From the NCBI RefSeq assembly GCF_020177375.1, contig NZ_JAIWHV010000014.1, positions 16,232 through 80,231 on the forward strand: DNA of 64,000 bases, in the 5' to 3' direction. The notes below the pieces were generated by a model. That model was not told the DNA's origin, did not search any database, and saw only the letters and a list, made by a program, of their open reading frames with translations. Source of the DNA: Saliphagus infecundisoli (lineage in GTDB: Archaea; Halobacteriota; Halobacteria; Halobacteriales; Natrialbaceae). Both the position numbers and the translations under genes were made by a program. This document shows positions 53,020 to 61,719 of this stretch, piece by piece; position 1 is the stretch's first letter, and each line of letters starts with the position of its first letter.

Positions 53020-54048
53020 TTAGGAACCAGCGTTTCCGAAATCGGTTTCCGAAACTCGATAAACGCGACTGCGTTTCTGCCCGTCTGCCTCGATGATGTT
53101 GTAGTGTTCCATCTTCGAGAGGTAGTTGCGAAGCATCCGACGGGATTTCGGCGCCTCGCGTTGAGTCTCATAGGCCTCATAGAGGGTCCCCGGCGTGATC
53201 TCACCGTGATCGGCGATGATCTCATAGAGGAGTTGCTGGTCTTCGATGAGCTGATCGATCGTTTTCCGGTGAAGCTCGGTCCGTGCTTTGGGGATTGCCT
53301 CGTCGATATCTTCCCTCGAGAGTTGGGTCGCCCCGTCACGAGATGCCTGGCGAACAGCCGTCCGTAGGATGCCGATCGCGACTCGTGCGTCGCCGGCGGC
53401 CGCGTCAGCCACCTGCTCGAGATGCGTTCGGTCTAGTGCCTCGTCGTTGAGCCCCCGCTGGACGCGTTGTTCGAGGATGCTCACGAGTTCATCCATGCCG
53501 TACCGCTCGAATTCGACACACTCACTGCCGCGGAGGCGACTGTAGAGGCGGTCATCGAGGCCGGTGAAGAGCTCCTGTTCGTCGTTCGCGATGAGAATCA
53601 TCGCGAGGTGGGGCAGCGCGTACAGGTCGTAGAGGACGTCCTGATCCTCAAGTTGGTCGACCTCGTCGAGGATAACGACGTAGGGATGGGTATCCGCGTT
53701 CCGAAGGCGCTCGTAGAGTTCGTCGCGCGGTGTCGACTGGCGGTGAACGTCCAGCGTCTGGTTGAGTTCGTCGAGAAGCCGGTAGAGGACGCGATAGCTG
53801 TTGTAGTTGTGCCAGCAGTTGATGTAGGCCGTTTCGACGTCGAACGTCGTCTCTCGAAGATCCTCAAGGGCGTACTGGGCACAACAGGTTTTCCCGACAC
53901 CCGTCGGGCCGAACAGGCAGGCGGTTTCGGAGGGATCATCATGGAGGACTGGCTCGATGATCCCCGAGAGGCGGTTGAGTTCGGCGTTCCGATTCACGAC
54001 GGTCTCGGGGACGAATTCGTCCTGGAAGACCCGAGCGTCGGTGATCAC
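53020..54048 (-). CDS. Orc1/Cdc6-family AAA+ protein
   Basis: 342 residues from a GTG at 54048; an in-frame stop just upstream leaves no ATG option. Walker A LFGPTGVGKTCCAQYAL near 45, Walker B YVVILDEVDQLEDQDVL near 125, sensor 1 MILIANDEQELFTGLDDRLY, sensor 2 DAAAGDARVAIGILRTAV and a C-terminal winged helix (TPGTLYEAYETQREAPKSRR). It would bind origin DNA and start replication. Unlike the Orc1 at 60270 it is linked to a PolB2-like gene instead of ORB repeats. A TTTATC box lies 26-32 bases upstream and tandem TTTCCGAAA words beyond it. Confidence 0.85.
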   Translation of the reverse strand: MITDARVFQDEFVPETVVNRNAELNRLSGIIEPVLHDDPSETACLFGPTGVGKTCCAQYALEDLRETTFDVETAYINCWHNYNSYRVLYRLLDELNQTLDVHRQSTPRDELYERLRNADTHPYVVILDEVDQLEDQDVLYDLYALPHLAMILIANDEQELFTGLDDRLYSRLRGSECVEFERYGMDELVSILEQRVQRGLNDEALDRTHLEQVADAAAGDARVAIGILRTAVRQASRDGATQLSREDIDEAIPKARTELHRKTIDQLIEDQQLLYEIIADHGEITPGTLYEAYETQREAPKSRRMLRNYLSKMEHYNIIEADGQKRSRVYRVSETDFGNAGS

Positions 54049-54093
54049 ATCACGACCCGTTCAGTGGGAGGGGTGATAAACGGTGGCGGGTGA

Positions 54094-54111
54094 TTTCCGA
54101 AATTTCCGAAA
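54094..54111. promoter_or_regulatory. tandem TTTCCGAAA repeat upstream of Cdc6
   Basis: Two perfect adjacent copies of the 9-base near-palindrome, 46-63 bases before the GTG start and just upstream of the TATA box. The position is shared with the site at 52954, suggesting common control or initiator binding. Confidence 0.5.
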
Positions 54112-54117
54112 GACTCT

Positions 54118-54807
54118 CTACGAAGACGAGAACTCACCGAGTCCCGTTTGGTCGTGGTCGAGCGGCTCGATTACGGACGGATCGTCATTGGTGGGGTTGT
54201 TGACTCGCGTTGAGATCTCGTACGCATCGAGGTCGTTCTCAGGGTATGGCTGACAGAGGTCTTTCCGCGTGTCTGGGTCGGCCGACAGCCACTCGGATTC
54301 AGAATCTTTCGAAAGGACGACCGGCATTCGGTCATGGATCGATTCCATGAGGTCGTTCGGTTCGGTCGTCAGGATCGTGACACAGGAGCGTGTCTCGCTT
54401 CCATGTTCCCACTCGTCCCATAGCCCGGCCATCGCGAACGCCGGCCCGTCTTCGCGAAAGATGCGATACGGTTGTTTCGGACCACCGTTTCGAGCGTGCC
54501 ATTCGTAGAACCCAGAGGAAAGTACGAGACACGGCCGCGACTCCCACGCATCTCGAAACGTCCGTTTCTCATCGGCGGTTTCCGATCTCGCATTGATGAG
54601 GCCGTCGTCGGGGTCGTCTGCCCACTCTGGGATCAGTCCCCAGTGGTACTGATCGATCGCATCGGGTGCATCGTTGGTGATGACCTCCAGTCTGTCACCG
54701 GGGGCGATATTGTAGCGATGTGTATACTCACGGCCTGTGGCAATCTTGGCACCGAATCGATCCTCGAGGTCCGTAGCGGGGATGAAGAGCTAATTCCGTC
54801 CACACAT
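54118..54807 (-). pseudogene. SRAP/YedK (HMCES-type) gene with early stop codon
   Basis: Starting at ATG 54807 the frame reads MCGRN, then TAG, then LFIPATDLEDRF and on without further stops to 54118. Family members begin MCGRN followed by Ser and Leu-Phe, so a TCG-to-TAG change at codon 6 is likely. All active residues are otherwise kept: Cys2, Asn in LINARSET, Glu in SSGFYEWH and His in IHDRMPVVL. SRAP proteins form a DNA-protein crosslink at abasic sites through Cys2; any restart downstream would lose it. An internal ATG at 54432 gives only the C-terminal 104 residues. Confidence 0.85.
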
Positions 54808-54863
54808 ATGACGCTAGTCGCGAGCCAAAGGCATCAAGATGCATCTAGGCAATCAACAATGAA

Positions 54864-54910
54864 CCTTGTGCAACGTTCCTTTGATCGGGGAGGAGTTTTG
54901 TTGCACAAGG
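54864..54910. repeat. 47-base inverted-repeat element, copy M4
   Basis: CCTTGTGCAAC and complement around a 25-base spacer, nearly the same as 49300-49345. Lies between the bax1-like stop and the broken SRAP start. Confidence 0.55.
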
Positions 54911-54965
54911 GTGGGATAACGATGCTCCTTGATAGCGAGAGAGGTCAAATGATGCGGCTGTTCCT

Positions 54966-56339
54966 TCAGGTATCCATCTCCGTAGGAGCTGATGGTCCAG
55001 ACTCTCGTGCATACGTCTCAGCCAACTCAACCACGTCATAAACGTGAATTCCAGTCTTGAACCACAGCACGCGATCAGCAGCGCTTCCGAAGTCCTCACT
55101 CGCGCAATCCAGTTGCTCAGAGACAGCGAGCACGAAGTTGTCAGCCTCCACGTGCCGAATCTTCTCCAGTTTCGACTCCAGGTACTCTGGCGTCCAGAAC
55201 CCGACGACCTCGAGAATTACCCGGCGACCGTCCGGATGCTCGATCGCGAAGTCGGGGATCATCACCTCCGCGCCGAGGTCGAACACGTCGTCTTCTCGAA
55301 CTAACTCCCAGTCCGTCGTCGCCCGCTCCCACTTCTGGGCGAGCGTTCGTTCGACGTCGCTATCGAAGTGCTCTCCGGCGCTGTAATGCGAGTCCAGTCC
55401 TTCAGTATCGTCCAGCGTGAGTTCTCGAGTCTCGCCGAGTGCCTCGTCGATGAGGATCTCGGCGGTCATCTCCCACCGATCACAGAGCGGGAGTGCCGGG
55501 AGGAAGTTCGCCATTCGGATCCCGTACTTCTGGGATTGCGAAAATAGCGATGCCGGGCCATCGAGCACCGCTTCGTAACCCGCAGCGTGATCCGTACTCT
55601 CGACGCGCTCGCCATCGGCGTTGATCGGGTAAATCCGGTGCATCAGCCCGAACAACTTCACGTAGCTGAACACCGTCCCGTAGTGATCCCAGACGCGAAT
55701 GCGCATCTCCGTCGCATCGTAGAGCACTGCCTGGGCGAGCGCGAGGTTGTACCGAGTCAGCAACCAGTCAACCGTGAGATCCGTCCGTTCGTACTCCTCG
55801 TTGCTACTGCCGGTTAGCGCAGTCGTCGACGTCGATGTATCTCCGTCCTCACTACTTGCATACTGCTCAGCCGTCCGCGTCCCGATCTTGACGAGTCGCT
55901 TGTTGTCCTCGAGGTCAGCGTACATCCCCTGGTAGCACTCTTGGAGCGAGATGCCCAACTCGTCGGCGATCCCACTGTACACTTCCAACTTCTGCGTGTC
56001 CTCGCCGAGTGTGGGCTGGCGAACGATCGGATACTGTTCGTTGGCTCTCTCGAACAGCCGCCGACGAATCTCATGTGGATCAGCCGGGGCGACGATCTCG
56101 AACTCACACTCGTCTTTCAAGAGCTTCGCCAGGCCCTGAACGATCTTGTAATCGGTATCTTCGACGGTCAGTTCGTTGATCGCATCCTCGAGATCGCCTT
56201 TCGGTTCGTCAAGATGCGCTTCGAACAACTGGATGAGGTCACGGGCGGTCTGCCGGTAGCACTCGTTCTCGGGGTCGATAAACAACGGTGTGACTCCGTC
56301 GTCAGTCATGCGTGACCGGGCGAGATCAGCTGTCAGCAC
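54966..56339 (-). CDS. bax1: Bax1-type nuclease (DUF790), partner of XPB
   Basis: 457 residues from the GTG at 56339, which gives the family-like opening MLTADLARSR and has a GGTGA site 6 bases before. The C-terminal part has a PD-(D/E)xK core: VMIPDFAIEHPDGRRVILEV followed by VGFWTPEYLESKLEKI. Bax1 binds archaeal XPB and cuts DNA bubbles in nucleotide excision repair. It overlaps the XPB gene by 14 bases, as expected for a functional pair. Confidence 0.85.
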   Translation of the reverse strand: MLTADLARSRMTDDGVTPLFIDPENECYRQTARDLIQLFEAHLDEPKGDLEDAINELTVEDTDYKIVQGLAKLLKDECEFEIVAPADPHEIRRRLFERANEQYPIVRQPTLGEDTQKLEVYSGIADELGISLQECYQGMYADLEDNKRLVKIGTRTAEQYASSEDGDTSTSTTALTGSSNEEYERTDLTVDWLLTRYNLALAQAVLYDATEMRIRVWDHYGTVFSYVKLFGLMHRIYPINADGERVESTDHAAGYEAVLDGPASLFSQSQKYGIRMANFLPALPLCDRWEMTAEILIDEALGETRELTLDDTEGLDSHYSAGEHFDSDVERTLAQKWERATTDWELVREDDVFDLGAEVMIPDFAIEHPDGRRVILEVVGFWTPEYLESKLEKIRHVEADNFVLAVSEQLDCASEDFGSAADRVLWFKTGIHVYDVVELAETYARESGPSAPTEMDT

Positions 56340-57759
56340 TGGCCGTCACCCCCTCGCGGCGGCGTTGAGAGACGTACGTCTCCATCGTCTCCTCGGCGAT
56401 GATCTCATAGAGGCGCGCCGGCTGGCGCTCATCCGTGGGTCGGAGAATCCGACCGAGACGTTGGGCGTACTGGCGTTTCGAGGCACTCCCCGAGAGGATG
56501 ATCCCGACGTTCGCCGCAGGGACGTCGATTCCCTCATCGAGAACTTGTGAGGTCACCAGCATCGAGTACTCTCCAGTGCGGAACCGCTCGAGAATCTCCG
56601 TACGCTCCCCGGTGTCCGTCTGATGGGTAATACAGGGAACGATGAACTCTTGGGAGATGTCGTAAGCGAAGTCGTTGTTGGCAGTGAAGATGATCGCGCG
56701 GTCATCGTGATGGCGTTTGATCAGCGTATCGAGCGTGTCGAGTTTCTTTTCGGCCGTACGGGCGAGTCGTTCGGCCCGTTGTTTGGCGACGAGTACCCGC
56801 CGACCCTGTGGGTCGTAGGAGGTCCGCTTGAGGAACTCCGCATAGCCCTCTTCTTTCCAGAGATCGAACTCGTGGCTATCGACGTAGTCGCGATAGAGCT
56901 GGTATTCTTCGTCGTACTGCTCGCGTTCGTCGGCCGCCAACTCAACCGACATGTGGATCGTCTCGTACTCGCTGAGATACTCGCCGGCGAGTTCGTCGAC
57001 GTCCTCCTGGTAGACGACCGGCCCAATGAGATCCTCTAAGAGTTCGTGTTTGCCGTCGGGGCGCTCGTAGGTGGCGGTCAGTCCGAGACGATACGGCGCG
57101 ATCGTCATTTCAGGGATCTGCTGGTAGGTCGGTGCGGGGAGGTGGTGTTCCTCGTCGACGACGAGTAGGCCAAATTGGTCGCCGTACTCATTGATGTAGC
57201 GGTAGGCGCTGTCGTAGGTAGTGACCGTGATCGCAGTGACGTCGTGAGACCCACCGCCCAGAACGCCGATCGGCTCTACGAGTTGGTCGCCGAAGGCGTT
57301 CGTGAGCGTGGCGTGCCACTGGTTCATCAGATCGATCGTTGGCGTCACAATGAGTGCGCTGACGCCGGCGTCAGCGATCACTTGGAGACCGAGGAAGGTC
57401 TTCCCGCTCCCCGTCGGGAGAACGACGCTGCCCTGTCGTCCGTGGTCGATCCACGCATCGAGAGCGGCCTGCTGGTAGTCACGAGGTTCGATGTGGAGGG
57501 CGGGTGTGAGGTCAAGATCGGGATAGTCACGGGCGGCGTCCTCGATTGACTGCTCGAATCCCTGCTGTAGTGTTCGCTGGTCAGCGTCACCCGCTTCCTG
57601 TCCACTTGTCTCAGCCCACGTCCCAGCCCATTCGAGTAGCGCCCGATACCGATACGCCTGAGCGCGATACTCATCGACGCGGTCATCCCACTCCGCATAC
57701 GGGACCGTTTCGGTGGCCCCACGAAGGAGGAGTGTCCCGTCGTCGAACTCGAGTTTCAT
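56326..57759 (-). CDS. xpb: XPB-type DNA repair helicase
   Basis: 477 residues. N-terminal damage-recognition-like region (1-90), then helicase motifs: I VVLPTGSGKTFLGLQV, Ia LIVTPTIDLMNQWH, II LLVVDEEHHLPA, III LGLTATYERPDGK, V SQVLDEGIDVPAANVGI and VI YAQRLGRILRP. All are intact. It would open DNA around damage with Bax1 as nuclease. The pair on a plasmid-like element near SRAP suggests a small repair island. Confidence 0.88.
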   Translation of the reverse strand: MKLEFDDGTLLLRGATETVPYAEWDDRVDEYRAQAYRYRALLEWAGTWAETSGQEAGDADQRTLQQGFEQSIEDAARDYPDLDLTPALHIEPRDYQQAALDAWIDHGRQGSVVLPTGSGKTFLGLQVIADAGVSALIVTPTIDLMNQWHATLTNAFGDQLVEPIGVLGGGSHDVTAITVTTYDSAYRYINEYGDQFGLLVVDEEHHLPAPTYQQIPEMTIAPYRLGLTATYERPDGKHELLEDLIGPVVYQEDVDELAGEYLSEYETIHMSVELAADEREQYDEEYQLYRDYVDSHEFDLWKEEGYAEFLKRTSYDPQGRRVLVAKQRAERLARTAEKKLDTLDTLIKRHHDDRAIIFTANNDFAYDISQEFIVPCITHQTDTGERTEILERFRTGEYSMLVTSQVLDEGIDVPAANVGIILSGSASKRQYAQRLGRILRPTDERQPARLYEIIAEETMETYVSQRRREGVTASADS

Positions 57760-57890
57760 CGCGTCTGTGAGTCCGTTATTGGGGAGGCGAAAATACCTTA
57801 CCTATCGAGAGGGTGAGCAGGCCCAGTCATACGTTTCCACAACCAGAGTACGGTTCGGATCGCTCCAGGCTCCGCCCGACGGTCATCAGT

Positions 57891-58283
57891 TCATGAATAG
57901 GCGTCGTTGAACTCGCGTTCGCGACGCATGAGTTCCTCGACGCCCTGTTCCAGAATTCCGCGTCCCATCGCAGTCGGTCGATAGTACGTATAGAACCCCT
58001 GACCGTCAGCCGTCCGCCGCTGGCGCTTATCGACCAACCCGACATCGACGAGATCATCGAGATGGTAATGGAAGTTATGGGACTCAACGTCGATCGCAGC
58101 TTTCAGATCGGTCGTGCTCAACTCGTCGTTGACCACGAGCGTTCGCAGGATATGGAAGCGCGTTGGATGACCGATCGCCTGCTGCATCGCAAGATACTCC
58201 TCGAGCGTCAATCCACTGTCTTCAGGGAGTGGCGGCTCGGGCTGGCGAACCTCGTCCGTGGAGCGGTGGTCAGTTTCGGACAT
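57891..58283 (-). CDS. ArsR-like winged-helix regulator
   Basis: 130 residues. Acidic N-terminus, then LAMQQAIGHPTRFHILRTLV, ELSTTDLKAAIDVESHNFHY and HLDDLVDVGLVDKRQRRTAD, a typical ArsR-type winged helix. No metal-binding Cys, so the signal is not an arsenic-type metal. It is divergent from the gene at 58395 and ends 131 bases before XPB starts. Confidence 0.82.
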   Translation of the reverse strand: MSETDHRSTDEVRQPEPPLPEDSGLTLEEYLAMQQAIGHPTRFHILRTLVVNDELSTTDLKAAIDVESHNFHYHLDDLVDVGLVDKRQRRTADGQGFYTYYRPTAMGRGILEQGVEELMRREREFNDAYS

Positions 58284-58360
58284 ATGAGGTTGCCTCAGTC
58301 GAGGAGTGGAGTGGCACGTACTTAGTCGTTCTCCACTCGAAATATACTGATATCGCCGGT

Positions 58361-58368
58361 ATTTATAA
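58361..58368 (+). promoter_or_regulatory. TATA box for the gene at 58395
   Basis: ATTTATAA centred about 29 bases before the ATG at 58395, so the message should be leaderless. An out-of-frame ATG at 58372 is too close to the box to be the start. Confidence 0.65.
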
Positions 58369-58394
58369 ACGATGTCTACAAAGGACTCAGTCGA

Positions 58395-59063
58395 ATGCGG
58401 GAACGACTCATCGAACAGCTCCCTCGAACGATCGGTGACTCGGAAGCCCTCGAGCCGGTTCAGCGCGAAGAATTTCTCGTCTATCTGATGGGCCCATACC
58501 GGACGTTCGACGTCGAGACGTTCCTGCCAACCGATACAGAGAGGGAACCTGATGTCCCGTCATTTGCGACATGGAACGAGACCAGTGGCGAGTACGCCGA
58601 GGATGAAGTGTTACGGCTTCTTCAGGAGACGCGTGACTGTCTTCGCGACCGTGGGTTCAATGCATTCCTCGCGATCGACGTCGGGATCTCACTCGACGAG
58701 ATGGATGCCGCAACACAGAGTATTGCGTTTGCGCAGGCAAGTAACGCGACGATTTTTCTCGCCCCCCAAGTCGGTGATAATCTCGGGGTCGGGATCGAGA
58801 TCGGGAGTGTTCTCGAGGATCTGCTGTCAGCGGATGAGATGCAAGGGCCAGCAGCCGAGGCAACTCCACCCGATCGATCGCGGCGAATGATGGTCGCGGC
58901 AGAACCGTCCGTTCGAAGCGCAATGCTCAGATCGGTCCATGCTCGATGGGACGCTAGCGTTCGGACCTTCACTGATGCAGGGGACTGCTGTCGGCTGTGC
59001 GCACAGTTTTGTACGCATATTCAGAACGAGGAACTCTACGGATCGCTTAGTCGGCTCGATTGA
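58395..59063 (+). CDS. unknown protein with nucleoside-deoxyribosyltransferase-like opening
   Basis: 222 residues. EEFLVYLMGPYRTFDVETFL and later FNAFLAIDVGISLDEMDAAT, then AFAQASNATIFLAPQVGDNL GVG recall the Rossmann-like fold of nucleoside 2-deoxyribosyltransferases and related domains, with an Asp in the second strand. The tail (SMLRSV to end) contains CCRLCAQFCTH, a possible metal site. I believe it is a haloarchaeal family of unknown function. Divergent from the ArsR-like gene. Confidence 0.6.
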   Translation: MRERLIEQLPRTIGDSEALEPVQREEFLVYLMGPYRTFDVETFLPTDTEREPDVPSFATWNETSGEYAEDEVLRLLQETRDCLRDRGFNAFLAIDVGISLDEMDAATQSIAFAQASNATIFLAPQVGDNLGVGIEIGSVLEDLLSADEMQGPAAEATPPDRSRRMMVAAEPSVRSAMLRSVHARWDASVRTFTDAGDCCRLCAQFCTHIQNEELYGSLSRLD

Positions 59064-59212
59064 TATCATCCTCGGCATGAAGTTGGATGAGAGACTTCTC
59101 ATCGCAGGACCAGTTGAAAGAGGATTTGTTATTATGACGGGTTTGATGAGTGGTTATTTTCAGGACAGGAACGACGATCAAGCATTTGTACCCACAGAAA
59201 GAAGTACACAGC

Positions 59213-59509
59213 ATGACCGGCGATGACGAGGCTCTAAATCATCATTACTCTCTTGATGAACCACTCAACCTTCGTGCTGCGCTTGAATCAGCTGCAATTG
59301 AGTTTCTTGACGTAGACAAGGATCGAACGGTCGTCATCTATCAGCAAGCGATTCTCATGGTCACCGCGACAGAAGGCTCTGCAACGACAGCTCAGGCCAT
59401 CGATGTCGAGCTATGGGAACCTCCGGCAGGAGGAAATGCTGATGATCATGAGACGATTCTCGCAGGGTTCGTAGAAGAACTCCTCGCAGCTGTGGACAGT
59501 TTTTCATAG
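59213..59509 (+). CDS. unknown acidic 98-residue protein
   Basis: Start taken at the ATG at 59213 (MTGDDEALNHHYSLDEPLN). A strand-rich core (TVVIYQQAILMVTATEGSAT) and a C-terminal helix (ETILAGFVEELLAAVDSF). Not recognised. It is the last gene before the replication origin. Confidence 0.6.
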   Translation: MTGDDEALNHHYSLDEPLNLRAALESAAIEFLDVDKDRTVVIYQQAILMVTATEGSATTAQAIDVELWEPPAGGNADDHETILAGFVEELLAAVDSFS

Positions 59510-59595
59510 CTGCATTGGAAAGTTGGCGGATATCATTTCCAAACCCCCAGATTTGGCACTTGAGATGCTACTATGAGGTGGCCAAAAGCAGACAC

Positions 59596-60230
59596 ACCCC
59601 TCGTTGCCGCTGTATAGACGGTACAGAAACCCTCAAGAGACCATATTCCGATAGTAGCCGGAAACCTCCAAATATTTTGGCCGGGTGGCGATGGTTAGAA
59701 TGACCAATAAAACCATAGATATAAATACGATGGCTGTGTTACCGACCACTAAGCGTATCGAACGCATCGTATCGATATATCGAACGCAGTCGAATCATGC
59801 ACCAGAACCGCTCCTTCCTTGGTGCTACAGCTTCCCTCTTGTTATTGGGCCTTCTTTTGATTTCTTGAGAGTCACCTCTCATTCTCGTCGAATCATCTCC
59901 CAAACTATACAGCGGCACTCCGGGGTGTGTGTGTCCCTATACAGCGGCACTGAGGGGTCTCAACCAACTGGGATTGGCTCGTTCCGGAAGAATTCATCTC
60001 CATACAGCGGCACTCCGGACTGCAGAATCGCCTGGTAGCAACTCGTCTGACGTCTGGCATACAGCGGCACCAAGGGGTCGCTACGGGTTTCATTCCACTC
60101 CTCGTGTATTCGTTACAGCGGAAACGTGGTGTGTTGCACTCCCCATACAGCGGCAGGTTTGGGTAGAGAAACACAGATAGAGCGAGTCTACGCTCAACAT
60201 TCAGCCATATACAGCGGCACTAGGGTCCAA
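59596..60230. other. replication origin with ORB-like repeats
   Basis: Seven plus-strand copies of (T/C)ATACAGCGGCAC start near 59906, 59938, 60001, 60058, 60114 (degenerate), 60144 and 60208, several followed by a G-run (CCGGGGTG, GAGGGG, CAAGGGG). One inverted copy lies at 59596-59616 (complement TATACAGCGGCAACGAGGGG). Between the inverted copy and the first direct copy is an AT-rich stretch with AACCATAGATATAAATACG (59711-59729), a likely unwinding element. This opposed-ORB layout beside an orc1/cdc6 gene is the standard haloarchaeal origin. It accounts for the gene-free stretch 59510-60269. Confidence 0.85.
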
Positions 60231-60269
60231 AGATTTAAGTCCTTCTCACTTGACCCATTCTCTAAGAGA

Positions 60270-61469
60270 ATGACAAACGATCACGACTATTTCACACTAG
60301 AAAACAAAATCTTCCAGAATAAGGACCTTCTTCAAGTATCTCATCTCCCAGATAGTGATCGGATCATTGGCCGTGAGGAAGAACTCACGAACCTTGCGAA
60401 CGCAATCCAGCCGGCGATCACGGGTAATACCCCTAACAATGTGCTTGTATATGGGAAAACGGGAACTGGAAAATCGCTATGTTCAAAGTTCATCACGAAC
60501 CAAGCAATTTCTCGAGCAGCGGGGAATGACGTTCAGGTCGGGGTTGCTTATGTCGATTGTCTCCAAGAATCTACAGAAACGCAGGCCGTCCAGTCGATCG
60601 GTCATCAACTTAATGACCAGAATGATACCGATATTAGTATTCCTCATGCTGGATTAAGTACATCAGAATATTATCGACGGCTGTGGCAGATTATCGATGC
60701 CCGATTCGACGCAGCACTCGTGATCCTCGACGAGGTCGACAAGATCGAGTCGGACGATATTCTGATGCAACTGTCTCGAGCCGTTGAGTCAGGAAAACTA
60801 TCCTCGAGCACTATTGGGACGATCGGCATTTCGAACAAAGTCCGATACAAAGAATCGCTTGATGAACGAATCAAGTCTAGTCTCTGCGAGCGTGAGTATG
60901 TCTTTCCACCGTATGATGCAACCCAAATCCGAGAAATTCTCCATTCACGATCTGATGCATTCGAAGACGATGTTCTCGAAGACGGAGTAATTCCTCGTGT
61001 CGCTGCGCTATCTGCCCGAGAACATGGTGACGCTCGAAAGGCAATTGACATTCTTCGATTTGCTGGTGAGATAGCTGAAGAGAACGGTCTTGAGGCCGTC
61101 ACGGGCTCTTGTGTCGAACAAGCACACGAGCGAGAGGAGACGAATCGACTTGCGGAACTCATCTCCAAATCACCCAGTCATGCGAAATTAGTTCTAGAGG
61201 CAATGGCGTTGTTGGCCCAACAGCCTGATCGGAATAATGACGTTGTTCAAACGACCGAAGTGTTTGATCTCTATAAACGATTATGCGATCGAGACGAGTC
61301 TTCACACCTGAAACTTCGTCGAGTTCGGGATATTCTCTCAGAACTCGAATTTCTTTCTATTATTGAACAGGAGCGCAAGTGGGCAGGGAAAGGAAAAGGA
61401 AATTACATGGAAAATCAACTTGTGGATGACCCTGAAGTGATTCTTGCAGCGTGCGAAAAGTCGAATTAA
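60270..61469 (+). CDS. Orc1/Cdc6 replication initiator
   Basis: 399 residues from the ATG at 60270; a longer frame from 60126 would run through the ORB repeats. Walker A NVLVYGKTGTGKSLCSKFI near 60, Walker B ALVILDEVDKIESDDILMQL near 155, sensor 1 IGTIGISNKVRYKESLDERI, sensor 2 EHGDARKAIDILRFAGEIAE, and a C-terminal winged helix (DLYKRLCDRDESSHLKLRRV). All AAA+ residues present. A TTTAAG box lies about 38 bases upstream. The adjoining ORB repeats are its probable binding sites. Codon use is more AT-rich than in the genes to the left, suggesting a separate origin for this replicon core. Confidence 0.93.
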   Translation: MTNDHDYFTLENKIFQNKDLLQVSHLPDSDRIIGREEELTNLANAIQPAITGNTPNNVLVYGKTGTGKSLCSKFITNQAISRAAGNDVQVGVAYVDCLQESTETQAVQSIGHQLNDQNDTDISIPHAGLSTSEYYRRLWQIIDARFDAALVILDEVDKIESDDILMQLSRAVESGKLSSSTIGTIGISNKVRYKESLDERIKSSLCEREYVFPPYDATQIREILHSRSDAFEDDVLEDGVIPRVAALSAREHGDARKAIDILRFAGEIAEENGLEAVTGSCVEQAHEREETNRLAELISKSPSHAKLVLEAMALLAQQPDRNNDVVQTTEVFDLYKRLCDRDESSHLKLRRVRDILSELEFLSIIEQERKWAGKGKGNYMENQLVDDPEVILAACEKSN

Positions 61470-61719
61470 ACTACTTCGCTAAATGTATCTAAATCAGGTT
61501 GAATGTCTCTCTTACTCGCCCTCTCCTTCCAATCGGGTTTCTTTAACATATTATTCGCTCGGAAATATTTATCCAGCGGGTCTCTGCGGACTCAATCTGT
61601 TATGAATAAGTGACTTCTAGTGAAGAGCGGATCGTCAGTGATGGCGATTCTGAGTAATTCCAGAGTAATTTCACCTAGAGTGGGTCAGAATACTACTATT
61701 CCTCCCACACCTTTCGGTG

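Noticed and set aside
59906..60220. Repeats of ATACAGCGGCAC considered as a CRISPR array
   Set aside because: The unit is short, spacing is irregular, one copy is inverted, and an orc1/cdc6 gene adjoins, so an origin explains it better.
60126..60269. 48-codon N-terminal extension of Orc1
   Set aside because: It would translate ORB repeats; the ATG at 60270 is followed by the family-like opening and has a TATA-like box upstream.
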